A stretch of 64,000 bases of DNA from Xenorhabdus koppenhoeferi (GTDB lineage Bacteria > Pseudomonadota > Gammaproteobacteria > Enterobacterales > Enterobacteriaceae). Positions 1 through 9,440 of the stretch are shown piece after piece (within the stretch, counting starts at the first letter, position 1; every line of letters starts with the position of its first letter). The translations under genes and the position numbers were made by a program. Below the pieces are notes generated by a model, which did no database searches, was not told the DNA's origin, and saw only the letters and a program-made list of their open reading frames with translations. The stretch is taken from contig NZ_FPBJ01000005.1 of the NCBI RefSeq assembly GCF_900116635.1, positions 1-64,000 of the forward strand, in the 5' to 3' direction.

Positions 1-96
1 TCCCACCTGACCCCATGCCGAACTCAGCAGTGAAACGCCGTCGCGCCGATGGTAGTGTGGGGTCTCCCCATGCGAGAGTAGGGCACTGCCAGACAA
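1..96 (+). rRNA. rrf: 5S ribosomal RNA, 3' part (5' end outside window)
   Basis: The first 96 bases match the enterobacterial 5S rRNA from about nucleotide 25 of 120 to the end, including the conserved stretches CCCCATGCCGAACTCAG and GCGAGAGTAGGG. The 5' quarter lies upstream of the window, so this is the tail of an rRNA operon transcribed rightward. No tRNA gene follows before the terminator. The exact 3' end is inferred from the usual length. Confidence 0.95.
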
Positions 97-110
97 TTAT
101 TTGCCAGAGA

Positions 111-137
111 AGCCATCCTTCACCGGATGGCTTTTTT
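111..137 (+). terminator. rRNA operon rho-independent terminator
   Basis: Perfect 8-bp stem AGCCATCC/GGATGGCT with a 6-base loop, followed at once by a run of six T. It lies 15 bases after the 5S rRNA and should end the rRNA operon transcript. Confidence 0.93.
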
Positions 138-257
138 GCGTTTTAGAACTTAACAGCCAATTAAACTACCGCCTCCCCACATTTCTTTAACCCTGCTTAG
201 AAGTTTTTGCGAAAAAAACGCAAGTTAAAACATATAATCACTTGATTTAACTTGGTC

Positions 258-929
258 TTATGATTTTTGACTATTTTTACGTGCATAAGCTGCCAATATT
301 GTTCTTTCTGATAACTCCAGATAGTCTTTCATTTTTTTAGCAGCAAGTTCATTTTGCCCAGAATTAAGAAGTTCCAGAATATGGGTGTTTTTATCGATAT
401 AGGGTGCATATAAAAGTTCTGGATCGTTCAAAATACCAAAAGCCAGTCGAAGTTCCGCAGAGATATTGCGATAGAAGGCAATCAACCTTTCACTATCAGT
501 TAATTCCACAATTGCGGCATGAAAACGCATATTGGCCGTTCCGGCACCAATCCAGTCTTTTTTATTACGGCATTGTTCGGCTGTTTCGACGGCTTTTGTC
601 ATCTTGGCAACACCGGGATGTATTGAATAAGCTTGAGCAAGTGCCTGACACTCAACCAGTTGTCGAACCCGATAGATATCAATAATTGATGCGATGTCGG
701 GAGTCGCAACAAATACACCACGGTTAGGCTCATGTTTGAGCAGGCCCTCTTGAGTCAGCAGCCGAAATACTTCACGTAATGTATTCCGTGAAATTTCAAG
801 CTGTTCGCTCAGAGTGGCTTCTGATAATCGCTGTCCCGGTAATAATTCCCCAGCAACCAACTTATTTCTTATAGTTTCGGCGATTCTGTTGCTCAAAATC
901 TGGGGGAAATGGTTTTTTTTCATAGTCAT
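258..929 (-). CDS. GntR family transcriptional regulator, FadR/FCD subfamily
   Basis: A 223-residue protein of the usual size for the FadR branch of GntR regulators. Residues about 15-75 form a winged helix-turn-helix (LSEQLEISRNTLREVFRLL is the recognition region). Residues about 80-215 form an all-helical FCD ligand domain, with Asp/His residues such as in RFHAAIVEL that usually bind a metal and an organic acid. It is divergent from the pxpA-type operon starting at 1457 and is therefore probably its local regulator. A palindrome matching the FadR-family operator pattern lies in the intergenic region at 1175-1189. The effector is unknown; a lactam or amino-acid-derived acid is an inference from the neighbours. 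Confidence 0.88.
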   Translation of the reverse strand: MTMKKNHFPQILSNRIAETIRNKLVAGELLPGQRLSEATLSEQLEISRNTLREVFRLLTQEGLLKHEPNRGVFVATPDIASIIDIYRVRQLVECQALAQAYSIHPGVAKMTKAVETAEQCRNKKDWIGAGTANMRFHAAIVELTDSERLIAFYRNISAELRLAFGILNDPELLYAPYIDKNTHILELLNSGQNELAAKKMKDYLELSERTILAAYARKNSQKS

Positions 930-1174
930 CCATTAGGTTAGTTGCTGATAACGAACACCTTCGAAGCATAATAAACAAAAATCCTCACATATTCCTTGGA
1001 ACCCAGCAAGTTATCGCTATTGAACCAATATAGGGCGATTTCACTGTATGCCTTGGACCTAGATTGTGCATCTTGGCAATAAATTCAACAATAAATGTTA
1101 ATAAAGTGATCTCCATTGGACTTTTGCAATTGATAGCATAATTTTGTTTGCTTATTTACTCACCAGATATTATT

Positions 1175-1189
1175 TATTGTTCAACAATA
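1175..1189. promoter_or_regulatory. Candidate FadR/GntR-type operator
   Basis: TATTGTTCAACAATA is a perfect 15-bp inverted repeat around a central C. Its core TTGTTCAACAA fits the FadR-subfamily pattern TNGTNNNACNA. It lies between the divergent GntR regulator and the pxpA operon, which is where an autoregulator would bind. Assignment to this regulator is an inference. Confidence 0.5.
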
Positions 1190-1287
1190 TGTTTTCTTTG
1201 ATTAAACAATTCTCTAATTTTGTTCCAAAATGGTACGGATATTGCTTAGAAGATAATAAGTATAATAACGATGACAGGGGAGAATGA

Positions 1288-1446
1288 GCAATCTTTGTTT
1301 ATGCTGACTGGAAACGCACTGATTTGATGGAAGGGTATGTTTACCCACGCTGGCTTCTGTGGTCAAGTGCAATGACTTGTGTGCTGACATGGTACATGGG
1401 TGTGATATCTATCGATTCAATCTTTGAGTTTTTGAAATCAGCTTAA
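1288..1446 (+). pseudogene. Start-less open frame, possible C-terminal remnant of a membrane protein
   Basis: This frame is open from just after a TGA at 1285-1287 to a TAA at 1444-1446, about 52 codons, with no start and ribosome binding site covering its beginning. It reads like real protein: a charged, aromatic segment (DWKRTDLMEGYVYPRWLLW) and then a hydrophobic stretch that could be the last membrane helix of a transporter. It ends 10 bases before pxpA and in the same direction. Clusters of this kind elsewhere often include an NRAMP-like or other permease, so a decayed permease is plausible. The family is not recognised with certainty; chance openness is possible. Confidence 0.35.
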
Positions 1447-1456
1447 GGGAATCATC

Positions 1457-2224
1457 ATGATAAAAACAATCGATTTAAATAGTGATCTCGGTGAAAGTTT
1501 TGGTCAATGGTGTATGGGAAATGATGAAGCAATATTGGAGATTGTCAGTAGTGCTAACGTTGCCTGTGGTTTTCATGCGGGAGATCCGGTAGGAATTTTG
1601 CGTACCCTAAAGTTTGCCCAAAAAAATAATGTGGTGATTGGTGCTCATGTTTCTTACCCTGATTTGGTTGGTTTTGGACGGCGTAAAATGGATATCGCTG
1701 CACATGAACTTACAGCAGATGTTATTTACCAGATTGCTGCCTTGCAAGGATTGGCTAAAGTAGTAGATACAAGAGTGAGCTATGTCAAACCTCATGGTGC
1801 GCTTTATAACACAATTGCACATGATGAATATCAGGCGATTGCTGTTATTGAAGGTATTTTAGCGATTGATCCTAACCTTACTTTGGTTGGTTTGGCGGGA
1901 TCAAGCATCTTAAGATTAGCTCAAGAAAGAGGGTTGAAAACCATCGCAGAAGCATTTGCTGATCGTGCCTATACTTCTAAGGGGGAATTAGTCTCCCGTC
2001 GTGAAACGGGTTCTGTTCTGCATGATGCAGATCTTGTCGCTCGACGCATGTTGCAATTGGTGACAGAAGGAGGTGTTGAATCGATTGATGGAAAATTCAC
2101 ATCCATTCAGGCGGATTCTATTTGCGTACATGGTGATAACCCTGATGCGGTAGAGATGGCAAAACAGGTCAAAACCGTTTTGCAACAGGCCGGAGTTACC
2201 ATCCGATCATTTGTTCATCCATAA
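1457..2224 (+). CDS. pxpA: LamB/YcsF family protein, 5-oxoprolinase subunit A (PxpA)
   Basis: A 255-residue cytoplasmic protein of the LamB/YcsF family, normal length about 245-255. The N-terminus carries the family signature ([11 protein letters not shown], then [11 protein letters not shown]), with conserved Asp/His residues lining a deacetylase-like barrel; [10 protein letters not shown] follows at about residue 115. In E. coli, PxpA acts with PxpB and PxpC in ATP-dependent hydrolysis of 5-oxoproline to glutamate. An AAGGGA ribosome binding site precedes the ATG. It is the first gene of an operon with a PxpB-PxpC fusion and a biotin carboxylase, so the substrate here could be another lactam or urea-like compound. 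Confidence 0.9.
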   Translation: MIKTIDLNSDLGESFGQWCMGNDEAILEIVSSANVACGFHAGDPVGILRTLKFAQKNNVVIGAHVSYPDLVGFGRRKMDIAAHELTADVIYQIAALQGLAKVVDTRVSYVKPHGALYNTIAHDEYQAIAVIEGILAIDPNLTLVGLAGSSILRLAQERGLKTIAEAFADRAYTSKGELVSRRETGSVLHDADLVARRMLQLVTEGGVESIDGKFTSIQADSICVHGDNPDAVEMAKQVKTVLQQAGVTIRSFVHP

Positions 2225-2267
2225 ACATAGTTTGAACTGACACGGTTGATAATTTAGGGGGATAGCC

Positions 2268-3866
2268 TTGCGTTTTTTACCTGTTAATTTTAATACTATC
2301 ATGGTTGAGCTAAGTGGGTTGCCAGAAACACTGGCGCTGTTAGATTCACTGAGTGTGTCTCCTATTTTTGGGATTGAAGAAATTATTCCGGCAGCGAGAA
2401 CGTTGATGATTCGTTTTCGGCCGGCAAAAATATCAGCCCAGCAACTAGTGACAGAAATCAGTTGTCGTGATTTGCAGGCACGTGGTCATGCAATAGGAAA
2501 ACAGATTGAAATCCCGGTGCACTATAACGGTGATGATCTTACAGCAGTTGCAGAAATATTGGGGATAACTGTTCAGGAAGTTGTTCGTCAACATACGGAA
2601 AATGAATATACTGTAGCCTTTACTGGGTTCGCTCCCGGCTTTGCTTATCTGGCATCGGATGCCTCGCAGTGGAATATTCCCCGCCGAAAAACACCAAGAA
2701 CACGTATTCCGGCAGGTGCCGTTGCCTTGGCGGGAGAGTTCAGTAGTGTTTACCCACAAGCAAGTCCTGGAGGGTGGCAAATTATCGGTATTACAACCGA
2801 ACGGATGTGGGATCTTTCCCGTTCATCCCCCGCCTTATTGCAACCGGGTTATCGTGTTAACTTTCGGGATACCGGGCATCTTCCTACAACAATAAGTTTG
2901 CCAGAAGTGCCTATCAAGCATGCAGTTTCATTACCAGAGTCCTCTTGTTATTTGGAAATTTTGTCTGTGGGATTACAAACCCTGTTCCAGGATTTGGGGC
3001 GCGTTGGTCAGTCAGGGTTAGGGATATCAGAATCTGGGGCGATGGATAAAAGTGCCTTGCGCAGTGCAAACCGCATTGTTGGCAATGTTTCTGACCAAGC
3101 TTGTCTGGAAATAGTACAGGGCGGGTTCAAGGCTATTGCACATGGACAAATAGTGATTGCGATCACGGGAGCACCATGCCCGATAGAGATTAAGACTCCA
3201 GAGGGTGAAACGCTCTATGTGAATACTTACCAACCTATTGATCTGAACGACGGCGATGAAATTTCGTTGGGGACTCCAGCTGCTGGCATGCGTTCTTATC
3301 TGGCTGTGAGAGGCGGTTTTGTTGTTCCGGCCATTTTATCCAGTCACTCATTTGATACACTTTCTAATATCGGGCCATCACCGCTAAATGTGAGGGATAA
3401 ACTAGCCGTCAGAGGAACATCCCACTGCGCAGCGGTATCTTTTTCTGAAACTCCGGCTTTTGCTATGCCAAATAAAGATGATGTTGTGATATTGGATATC
3501 ATTCTTGGTCCCCGCACAGATTGGTTTACCCAAGAAGCCATCGATTTATTGAGCGACCAAATTTGGCAGGTAACTCCTCAATCTAACCGTATTGGCTTGC
3601 GATTAAGCGGTAAGCGTTCACTATCACGCCTTAAGCAACAAGAACTACCCAGCGAAGGAACTTGTGCGGGAGCGATTCAAATTCCTGCCAGTGGGCAGCC
3701 TGTCTTATTTCTAGCTGATCATCCACTCACGGGCGGATATCCGGTTATTGCCTCAGTAGCCGATTATCATCTTGATCTTGCTGGTCAGGTGCCTGTCAAC
3801 GCCAAAATTCGCTTTAACCCCATCAGCCAATTCCAAGAAATCCAAGGGAGCAAAGATTTTTCATGA
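2268..3866 (+). CDS. Fused PxpB-PxpC (KipI-KipA / allophanate hydrolase-like, AHS1-AHS2) protein
   Basis: 532 residues combining two proteins that are separate in E. coli. Residues about 1-215 are the KipI/PxpB (AHS1) domain, with the family motif [11 protein letters not shown] and the [20 protein letters not shown] region. Residues about 228-525 are the KipA/PxpC (AHS2) domain, with [33 protein letters not shown] and [10 protein letters not shown]. Translation most likely begins at TTG 2268: an AGGGGG ribosome binding site lies seven bases upstream and the resulting MRFLPVN start is typical of the family. The same AHS1/AHS2 fold forms the carboxyltransferase of urea carboxylase, which matters because the next gene, overlapping by 4 bp (ATGA), is a biotin carboxylase. 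Confidence 0.9.
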   Translation: MRFLPVNFNTIMVELSGLPETLALLDSLSVSPIFGIEEIIPAARTLMIRFRPAKISAQQLVTEISCRDLQARGHAIGKQIEIPVHYNGDDLTAVAEILGITVQEVVRQHTENEYTVAFTGFAPGFAYLASDASQWNIPRRKTPRTRIPAGAVALAGEFSSVYPQASPGGWQIIGITTERMWDLSRSSPALLQPGYRVNFRDTGHLPTTISLPEVPIKHAVSLPESSCYLEILSVGLQTLFQDLGRVGQSGLGISESGAMDKSALRSANRIVGNVSDQACLEIVQGGFKAIAHGQIVIAITGAPCPIEIKTPEGETLYVNTYQPIDLNDGDEISLGTPAAGMRSYLAVRGGFVVPAILSSHSFDTLSNIGPSPLNVRDKLAVRGTSHCAAVSFSETPAFAMPNKDDVVILDIILGPRTDWFTQEAIDLLSDQIWQVTPQSNRIGLRLSGKRSLSRLKQQELPSEGTCAGAIQIPASGQPVLFLADHPLTGGYPVIASVADYHLDLAGQVPVNAKIRFNPISQFQEIQGSKDFS

Positions 3867-5632
3867 GTACACTGAATAATAAACCGAAGAAAGTGTTGAT
3901 TGCCAACCGTGGTGAAATTGCCGTCCGTATTATTCGCGCTTGTCGTGATTATGGCATACAGACAATCGCTGTGTATGCGGATGTTGACGTTAACGCACTA
4001 CATGTGCAATTGGCTGATGAAGCTTATCGTTTAGGTGGAAATACGCCTGCGGAAACTTACCTTCATATTCCGCGTTTACTGGAGATAGCAAAGCAGTCGG
4101 GAGCGACAATGGTGCATCCGGGATACGGTTTCCTGTCTGAAAGAGCGGAATTTGCCCGTGCAGTGATTGATGCGGGATTAATTTGGATTGGCCCGCATCC
4201 TGAAACTATTGATGAACTGGGTGACAAGGTTAAGGCGCGTAGAATTGCTCAGAAAGTGGGAGCACCTTTGGTCATTGGCACAGCAGAACCGGTGAAGGAT
4301 GTACAAGAAGTTGTCGCTTTTGCGGAAACTCACGGTTTGCCAATTGCGATTAAAGCGGCATTTGGTGGTGGTGGTCGGGGTTTGAAAGTCGCTTGGCGAT
4401 TGGATGAAGTGGCAGAACTTTATCATTCGGCAGTGCGTGAGGCGACAGCTGCATTTGGGCGGGGCGAGTGTTTTATTGAGCAATTTTTGGATAAACCTCG
4501 TCATATAGAGGCGCAAGTGATTGCGGATAGACAGGGTAACGTTGTGGTGCTGGGAACCCGAGATTGTTCCTTGCAGCGTCGAAATCAAAAACTGGTGGAA
4601 GAAGCTCCGGCTCCATTTTTAACGCAGTCACAAAGAGAACGTATTCATCAGTCAGCAAAAGCCATTTGTGTGGAAGCCAATTATGTTGGGGCTGGCACAG
4701 TAGAGTTTTTACTCAGCGCAGATGGAACACTGTCTTTCCTGGAAGTCAATACTCGTTTACAAGTTGAGCATCCGGTGACAGAAGAAACAACGGGTATCGA
4801 TCTGGTTATCGAACAGTTGCGAGTAGCGGAGGGTTATCCGTTGAGCATTCGGGAAACACCAGTACCAAGAGGACATTCGTTTGAATTTCGCATTAATGCG
4901 GAAGACGCAGGTAAAGGTTTCTTGCCGACATCTGGCATAATCAGCGAATTTATCCCGCCTTCTGGCCCCGGTATTCGTCTGGATTCAGGAGTGATAACGG
5001 ATTCCACCATTCCTGCTACTTTTGACTCATTGATGGCTAAATTAATCGTCACGGGGGCGACCCGTGAACAGGCAATTTCCCGTGCTCGTCGTGCATTACG
5101 GGAATTTAAAATCAGTGGTGTGGCATCGGTATTGCCTTTCCATCAAGCGGTGATGGAACATCTTGATTTTATTTCCAGTGATGCGTTTCACGTCCATACC
5201 CGCTGGATAGAAACAGATTTTGCCAATGAACTGGAAAGCTCGCCACGTCAGGTTGTAACAGAAGATAAAAACATCACCCGCACATTTATCGAGATTGATG
5301 GCCGCAGGCACGAGTTGGGATTACCGTCGAATTTATTGACTGGATTGGCGCAGTTAGTCCCTGTGAGTAAGCAGTCATTTTTTCAGTCCCAATTTTCCAC
5401 AAAGGAAAAAACACCGGCAGATCCCCATCAGGTAAAAGCACCTATATCCGGTATCTTGCATTCATGGCTAGTCACAGAGGGCGAGCAAGTCAGTGAGGGG
5501 GATGTGATCGCCGTGATGGAAGCGATGAAGATGGAAGTACAAATCAGTGCTCATCATTCGGGAAAAATCACATTCTGCGTACGAGTGGGTGATTATCATG
5601 ATGCAGAAAGCATACTGGCTACTATTGAATAG
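3863..5632 (+). CDS. Biotin carboxylase with C-terminal biotin carboxyl carrier domain
   Basis: 589 residues arranged like the alpha subunit of an acyl-CoA or urea-type carboxylase. Residues about 8-450 are the biotin carboxylase: [16 protein letters not shown] at the N-terminus, the ATP-grasp glycine loop [13 protein letters not shown] near 170, and the active-site [17 protein letters not shown] near 290-305. Residues about 515-589 are a biotinyl domain with EAMKMEV, biotinylated Lys about 556. It carboxylates biotin using ATP and bicarbonate. No acyl-CoA carboxyltransferase gene is nearby; the 4-bp overlap with the AHS1-AHS2 fusion suggests that protein is the carboxyltransferase partner. 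Housekeeping AccC ends near residue 449 and carries no BCCP, so this is not accC. The acceptor substrate is unknown. Confidence 0.88.
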   Translation: MSTLNNKPKKVLIANRGEIAVRIIRACRDYGIQTIAVYADVDVNALHVQLADEAYRLGGNTPAETYLHIPRLLEIAKQSGATMVHPGYGFLSERAEFARAVIDAGLIWIGPHPETIDELGDKVKARRIAQKVGAPLVIGTAEPVKDVQEVVAFAETHGLPIAIKAAFGGGGRGLKVAWRLDEVAELYHSAVREATAAFGRGECFIEQFLDKPRHIEAQVIADRQGNVVVLGTRDCSLQRRNQKLVEEAPAPFLTQSQRERIHQSAKAICVEANYVGAGTVEFLLSADGTLSFLEVNTRLQVEHPVTEETTGIDLVIEQLRVAEGYPLSIRETPVPRGHSFEFRINAEDAGKGFLPTSGIISEFIPPSGPGIRLDSGVITDSTIPATFDSLMAKLIVTGATREQAISRARRALREFKISGVASVLPFHQAVMEHLDFISSDAFHVHTRWIETDFANELESSPRQVVTEDKNITRTFIEIDGRRHELGLPSNLLTGLAQLVPVSKQSFFQSQFSTKEKTPADPHQVKAPISGILHSWLVTEGEQVSEGDVIAVMEAMKMEVQISAHHSGKITFCVRVGDYHDAESILATIE

Positions 5633-5745
5633 TTGAACAACCGGGTAGTGAATTCATGCGGTCCCATAAGGCTGAACATTCTGATTTGAATTATTTTTTA
5701 TTTACGCATCGTGAAAGTTATTTACATTTATCATCTAAATGGGAA

Positions 5746-5760
5746 TAATAACGATTCTCA
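5746..5760. promoter_or_regulatory. Candidate Fur box upstream of TonB receptor
   Basis: TAATAACGATTCTCA matches the 7-1-7 Fur consensus TGATAATGATTATCA at 12 of 15 positions and ends 24 bases before the receptor start codon. This predicts repression under iron-replete conditions. Found by eye, without a genome-wide background check. Confidence 0.55.
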
Positions 5761-5784
5761 TGGTATTTTTTTTATAAAAGAAAA

Positions 5785-7845
5785 ATGGCAAAACTCACTA
5801 AAATTTCCGTAAGCTTGGCTAAAAATGGCTTGTGTGTTCCTTTGATGTCAGCATCTATGTTGACCGCTCTTATTTCCAGCAACGCACTCGCAACCACGGA
5901 AAACAAAATCCAAAAATCGAATACAACTGGCGACACGATTGTTGTTATTGCAAGTAATAATGCAGAACAAGAGAGTGGAAAAGTCGGTCGTAACGAAATC
6001 AAAGTCAAACAGGCACAAAGTGTCGGCGAAATTCTAAAGAATGTACCGGGTGTACAAGCAGGTCACCCTAGTGCTTTAGGTCAGCGTTTTAAAATTCGTG
6101 GCATGGATGATCAATTCATCAACGTAACAGTTGATGGTGCAAGGCAAGAAGGCTATCACTTCCATCATGCAGGAAACTACAGCATCGATCCTGAAATGCT
6201 GAAGCAAATTGATATTAATGTTGGGACTAACAGTATCACCTATGATACCGGTGCTCTGGGTGGAGCATTAAAATTTGAAACCGTTGATGCTGGTGATTTA
6301 TTAGAACCGGGCCAATTATTTGGTGCAAAAGGCAAATTAAGCTATGTCAGTAATGGTTCTGAGTTCCAGCAATCTTTAGCAACTTATGGAAGATTGGGCG
6401 CGGTCGATTTATTAGGATACTTTAACCATCGCAATATGGATGATGCTAAAACGGGCAGAGATAACCTTGGAAGAGAGTCGATTTCTACCGATGGGAAATT
6501 GGTTAACTACTTATTAAAAGCAAAATTTAATCTGACTGATGATCAGTATATCAGTGTATCAAAGGAGCATTATAAGAATGATGCTGATACGAATTTAAGA
6601 TTAAATTTTGGCCCTGATGTGAATAAAGGGAAAAAAGCCAAGTACGCTTCAGAGCGTGATGGCTATAATATTTCTTATCAATATGTACCTGTCGATAATG
6701 ATTTAATTGATTTGAAAATTTCTGCTTATCATACAGAACAAAACTTCAATCATATGAGGGAAGTCAACGGTCCAGGAAAGGGATTTGACAGTATTGTTGA
6801 AACTCAGGGTATCAGGGCGCGTAATGTCTCTAATTTTGATACCCAGAAATTATCCCATGTTTTAACTTATGGGTATGAATATTTTGATACCAGAATGGCA
6901 TACACTAAGGCAGCAAAAAATATACACAAAAAAGGCGTGGAAACAGGAAAATCATCATCTGTTTATTTGGAGGATGACATTCAATTTTCTGATTTTCATG
7001 TTATTCCGGGTGTCAGATGGGATCACTACCAATACAATACGATTAATAAAAATAATGAGCCTTTTGAGAGAACTTATGCCCATTTCTCCAAAGCACTGGG
7101 TTTGAAATACGAACTTGGCGCGTCAACAACATTATTTGCCAATTATACCGAACTTTTCAGAGGCCCATTGGGTAAAGAGATTGGTATGGGGCAAAGTAAT
7201 CACAACGCTAACTTAAAAGCGACGACGGGTCACAACTTAGAAACGGGTGCAGCGGGAACATATTCTGATGTTTTTGCTGAAAATGACTCATTCACTGTCA
7301 TTGGTAAGGTCTTCCAAACCAATTTCAAAAATCTGGCTACCACTTTAGCTAAGAGTGAGCTGAACAATATCCCTAAATCCAGATTGGAAGGGTTTGAATT
7401 ATCGACCAAATATCAGTTGGATAACCTATCTTTAAGAGCGACTTATGCGAAAGTTGATAACAAAATCCTGACAGGCAGTGCGCTGTTTGACACAAGACGA
7501 GAGTTTACCCCAACTATAGGTGATGTTTTCACTATTGGCGGAAGCTACTTATTTGATAAAACTGACATTGAACTTGGTTGGAACTCTCGATTTGTTCGTG
7601 CCACGGATGCAAACGGAACTAATAAAGATAAGATTGTAAATATACATAAGTCTGGCTATGGTGTCAGTGATGTGTATATTTCCTGGGCACCGAAATCCGG
7701 CTCGTGGAAAAATACAGAAATCCAGCTTGGTATCGATAATGTCTTTGATAAACGTTACAACGAGCAGTCTTACTATCTGAATACTTATAAAGGGCAGGAA
7801 GAGAAAGGTCGTTCTTATAAAGCGACTGTTTCTTATAAGTTCTAA
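5785..7845 (+). CDS. TonB-dependent outer-membrane receptor
   Basis: 686 residues. The N-terminus has a signal peptide ending near ISSNALA. A plug domain follows at about 55-165 (QSVGEILKNVPGVQAG, RFKIRGMDDQFINVTVDGARQEG), then a 22-strand-type barrel ending in the outer-membrane signature SYKATVSYKF with a terminal Phe. The C-terminal box GIDNVFDKRYNEQSYY is typical of siderophore/heme receptors. The plug has an unusual run EGYHFHHAGNY that could contact a metal or heme. The probable Fur box upstream supports an iron-linked substrate, but I cannot name it. The ribosome binding site is weak (AAAAGAAAA). It stands alone, followed by a terminator. Confidence 0.88.
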   Translation: MAKLTKISVSLAKNGLCVPLMSASMLTALISSNALATTENKIQKSNTTGDTIVVIASNNAEQESGKVGRNEIKVKQAQSVGEILKNVPGVQAGHPSALGQRFKIRGMDDQFINVTVDGARQEGYHFHHAGNYSIDPEMLKQIDINVGTNSITYDTGALGGALKFETVDAGDLLEPGQLFGAKGKLSYVSNGSEFQQSLATYGRLGAVDLLGYFNHRNMDDAKTGRDNLGRESISTDGKLVNYLLKAKFNLTDDQYISVSKEHYKNDADTNLRLNFGPDVNKGKKAKYASERDGYNISYQYVPVDNDLIDLKISAYHTEQNFNHMREVNGPGKGFDSIVETQGIRARNVSNFDTQKLSHVLTYGYEYFDTRMAYTKAAKNIHKKGVETGKSSSVYLEDDIQFSDFHVIPGVRWDHYQYNTINKNNEPFERTYAHFSKALGLKYELGASTTLFANYTELFRGPLGKEIGMGQSNHNANLKATTGHNLETGAAGTYSDVFAENDSFTVIGKVFQTNFKNLATTLAKSELNNIPKSRLEGFELSTKYQLDNLSLRATYAKVDNKILTGSALFDTRREFTPTIGDVFTIGGSYLFDKTDIELGWNSRFVRATDANGTNKDKIVNIHKSGYGVSDVYISWAPKSGSWKNTEIQLGIDNVFDKRYNEQSYYLNTYKGQEEKGRSYKATVSYKF

Positions 7846-7871
7846 AGACAATGCCTTAATTTGTAGTACAA

Positions 7872-7899
7872 AGTCTGCGGGTAAGCCGCAGACTTTTTT
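7872..7899 (+). terminator. Rho-independent terminator of TonB receptor gene
   Basis: Perfect 9-bp stem AGTCTGCGG/CCGCAGACT with a 5-base loop and a six-T tail, 26 bases after the receptor stop codon. The frdD stop on the other strand is just beyond it, so it separates the convergent transcripts. Confidence 0.92.
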
Positions 7900-7925
7900 C
7901 AAGATCATTCTTCCGATTATCACAA

Positions 7926-8279
7926 TTACAGTGTAAACGTCCCAATCAAAGCGACAACACTCAAAATAGCTGCTGCACCATAGAACACCCATTTACTGGC
8001 TGGAATATGAATTTGCAGATCGTGCATTCCGTGATGGATTCGGTGCATGCCGCACCATAGAGGCAGGCAGATCATCAGCAGCAAAAAGATACGACCAATA
8101 AAGCTCTGGCAGAATGTCAGGATGCGTTCATAAGAGAGTGCTTCTGGCGCCAGACCGAGTGGCAGTAAAACACCCAGCAACAAAATAATCGCAGGGCCAA
8201 CAATGGCACTCCACATCCCGCCGGCACCAAACAACCCCCAGAAAATCGGTTCGTCAGAACGCTTAGGTACTTGATTCAT
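7926..8279 (-). CDS. frdD: Fumarate reductase subunit D (membrane anchor)
   Basis: 117-residue integral membrane protein, close to the 119 of E. coli FrdD, with three hydrophobic helices. With FrdC it anchors the FrdAB catalytic dimer to the inner membrane and binds menaquinol. Recognisable segments are [14 protein letters not shown], the [18 protein letters not shown] helix with histidines near the quinone site, and the C-terminal GTFTL. The open frame extends further upstream into frdC, but the start chosen ([11 protein letters not shown]) has an AGGAGA ribosome binding site and matches the family. Last gene of frdABCD. Confidence 0.96.
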   Translation of the reverse strand: MNQVPKRSDEPIFWGLFGAGGMWSAIVGPAIILLLGVLLPLGLAPEALSYERILTFCQSFIGRIFLLLMICLPLWCGMHRIHHGMHDLQIHIPASKWVFYGAAAILSVVALIGTFTL

Positions 8280-8295
8280 CAGATTCTCCTTGGGG

Positions 8296-8691
8296 TCAGA
8301 AAAATAGCGCAATGCCGAGAATCGCGGCAGTAGCAATAATCATGGTTGCCCATAACAGCTTGATTATGGGACCCGGGGCCATTTTTTCATTTTTTACGAT
8401 GATATTGAGCGCTTTTGGTGCCAGCTCAAACCACGTTTTCGTATGCAGCAAGGTTGCCAGCAAGGTGATGATATTGATCAATAACACAGCCGGATGTTGC
8501 AGAAAAGAGACAAAACCCGCCCAGCTTTCTGGGCCATTTTTCAGGGCAAACAAACCGTAAAGCACAAGCAGGCTGAACCACACGGTAGGAATAGATGTGC
8601 CTTCGCGCAGCATATAAAAGCGATAAAATCCCAGCTTATGCCACCAATTAGGCTTCATGCTGCGCACATAAGGTTTACGTTTCGTTGTCAT
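8296..8691 (-). CDS. frdC: Fumarate reductase subunit C (membrane anchor)
   Basis: 131 residues, the same length as E. coli FrdC, starting [10 protein letters not shown]. It has three membrane helices and conserved segments [21 protein letters not shown] and [14 protein letters not shown]. It forms the quinol-binding membrane anchor together with FrdD. An in-frame ATG five codons upstream overlaps the frdB stop region, but the chosen start has GGAGGAAG just upstream and agrees with the family. Third gene of the operon. Confidence 0.97.
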   Translation of the reverse strand: MTTKRKPYVRSMKPNWWHKLGFYRFYMLREGTSIPTVWFSLLVLYGLFALKNGPESWAGFVSFLQHPAVLLINIITLLATLLHTKTWFELAPKALNIIVKNEKMAPGPIIKLLWATMIIATAAILGIALFF

Positions 8692-8705
8692 TACTTCCTC
8701 CTCCA

Positions 8706-9440
8706 TTATTGTGGTTTCAGCATGGAGATAAGAAAATCTTTGGCACTTTCTGCCTTGCTTTGCTGAATGGCACCAGCCGGATCGACATGTTTCGGGCAGA
8801 CTTCAGAGCAATAGCCAACGAAAGTACAAGACCAGACTCCATTGTTATTATTGATTTGCGGCATACGTTCTTTCTTACCGTTATCCCGGTTATCAAGGTT
8901 ATAGCGATGTGCCAGTGTGACTGCGGCAGGCCCGATGAACTCAGGATTCAGGCCAAATTGAGGGCAGGCAGCATAACACAGGCCACAGTTAATACAGCCT
9001 GAAAACTGGTGATACTTTGCCATCTGTGCCGGAGTTTGCATATTCGGGCCATCAGCGGGCTTGCGTTCATTGCCGATGATATAAGGTTTGATGGCTTCGA
9101 GGCTCTCAATAAAGTGTGTCATGTCCACAACCAAGTCCCGTTCAATCGGGAAATTACCCAGTGCTTCGACTTTCATTCCTTGTGCATAATCACGCAGGAA
9201 AGTTTTACATGCCAGTTTTGGTACGCGGTTTACCATCATGCCGCAGGAACCACAAATTGCCATGCGGCAAGACCAGCGATAGGAAAGATCAGGTGCCAGA
9301 TTATCCTTAATGTAGCCCAACGCATCCAGCAGTGAGATTTGATCATCGTAAGGCACTTCATACGTAACAAAATGAGGTTCATTGTCAGTTTCCGGGTTAT
9401 AGCGCATGACTTCCATTTTCAGGTTTTTTAGCTCAGCCAT
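8706..9440 (-). CDS. frdB: Fumarate reductase iron-sulfur subunit B
   Basis: 244 residues, identical in length to E. coli FrdB. It carries electrons from quinol to the flavin of FrdA through three Fe-S centres. The [2Fe-2S] ligands are in [12 protein letters not shown] plus CKTF (about residues 57-78). The [4Fe-4S]/[3Fe-4S] ligands are in [12 protein letters not shown] (about 148-160) and [17 protein letters not shown] (about 205-220). The [11 protein letters not shown] start is chosen rather than a longer frame reaching into frdA; the gene overlaps the end of frdA by 8 bp, which implies coupled translation. Confidence 0.97.
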   Translation of the reverse strand: MAELKNLKMEVMRYNPETDNEPHFVTYEVPYDDQISLLDALGYIKDNLAPDLSYRWSCRMAICGSCGMMVNRVPKLACKTFLRDYAQGMKVEALGNFPIERDLVVDMTHFIESLEAIKPYIIGNERKPADGPNMQTPAQMAKYHQFSGCINCGLCYAACPQFGLNPEFIGPAAVTLAHRYNLDNRDNGKKERMPQINNNNGVWSCTFVGYCSEVCPKHVDPAGAIQQSKAESAKDFLISMLKPQ

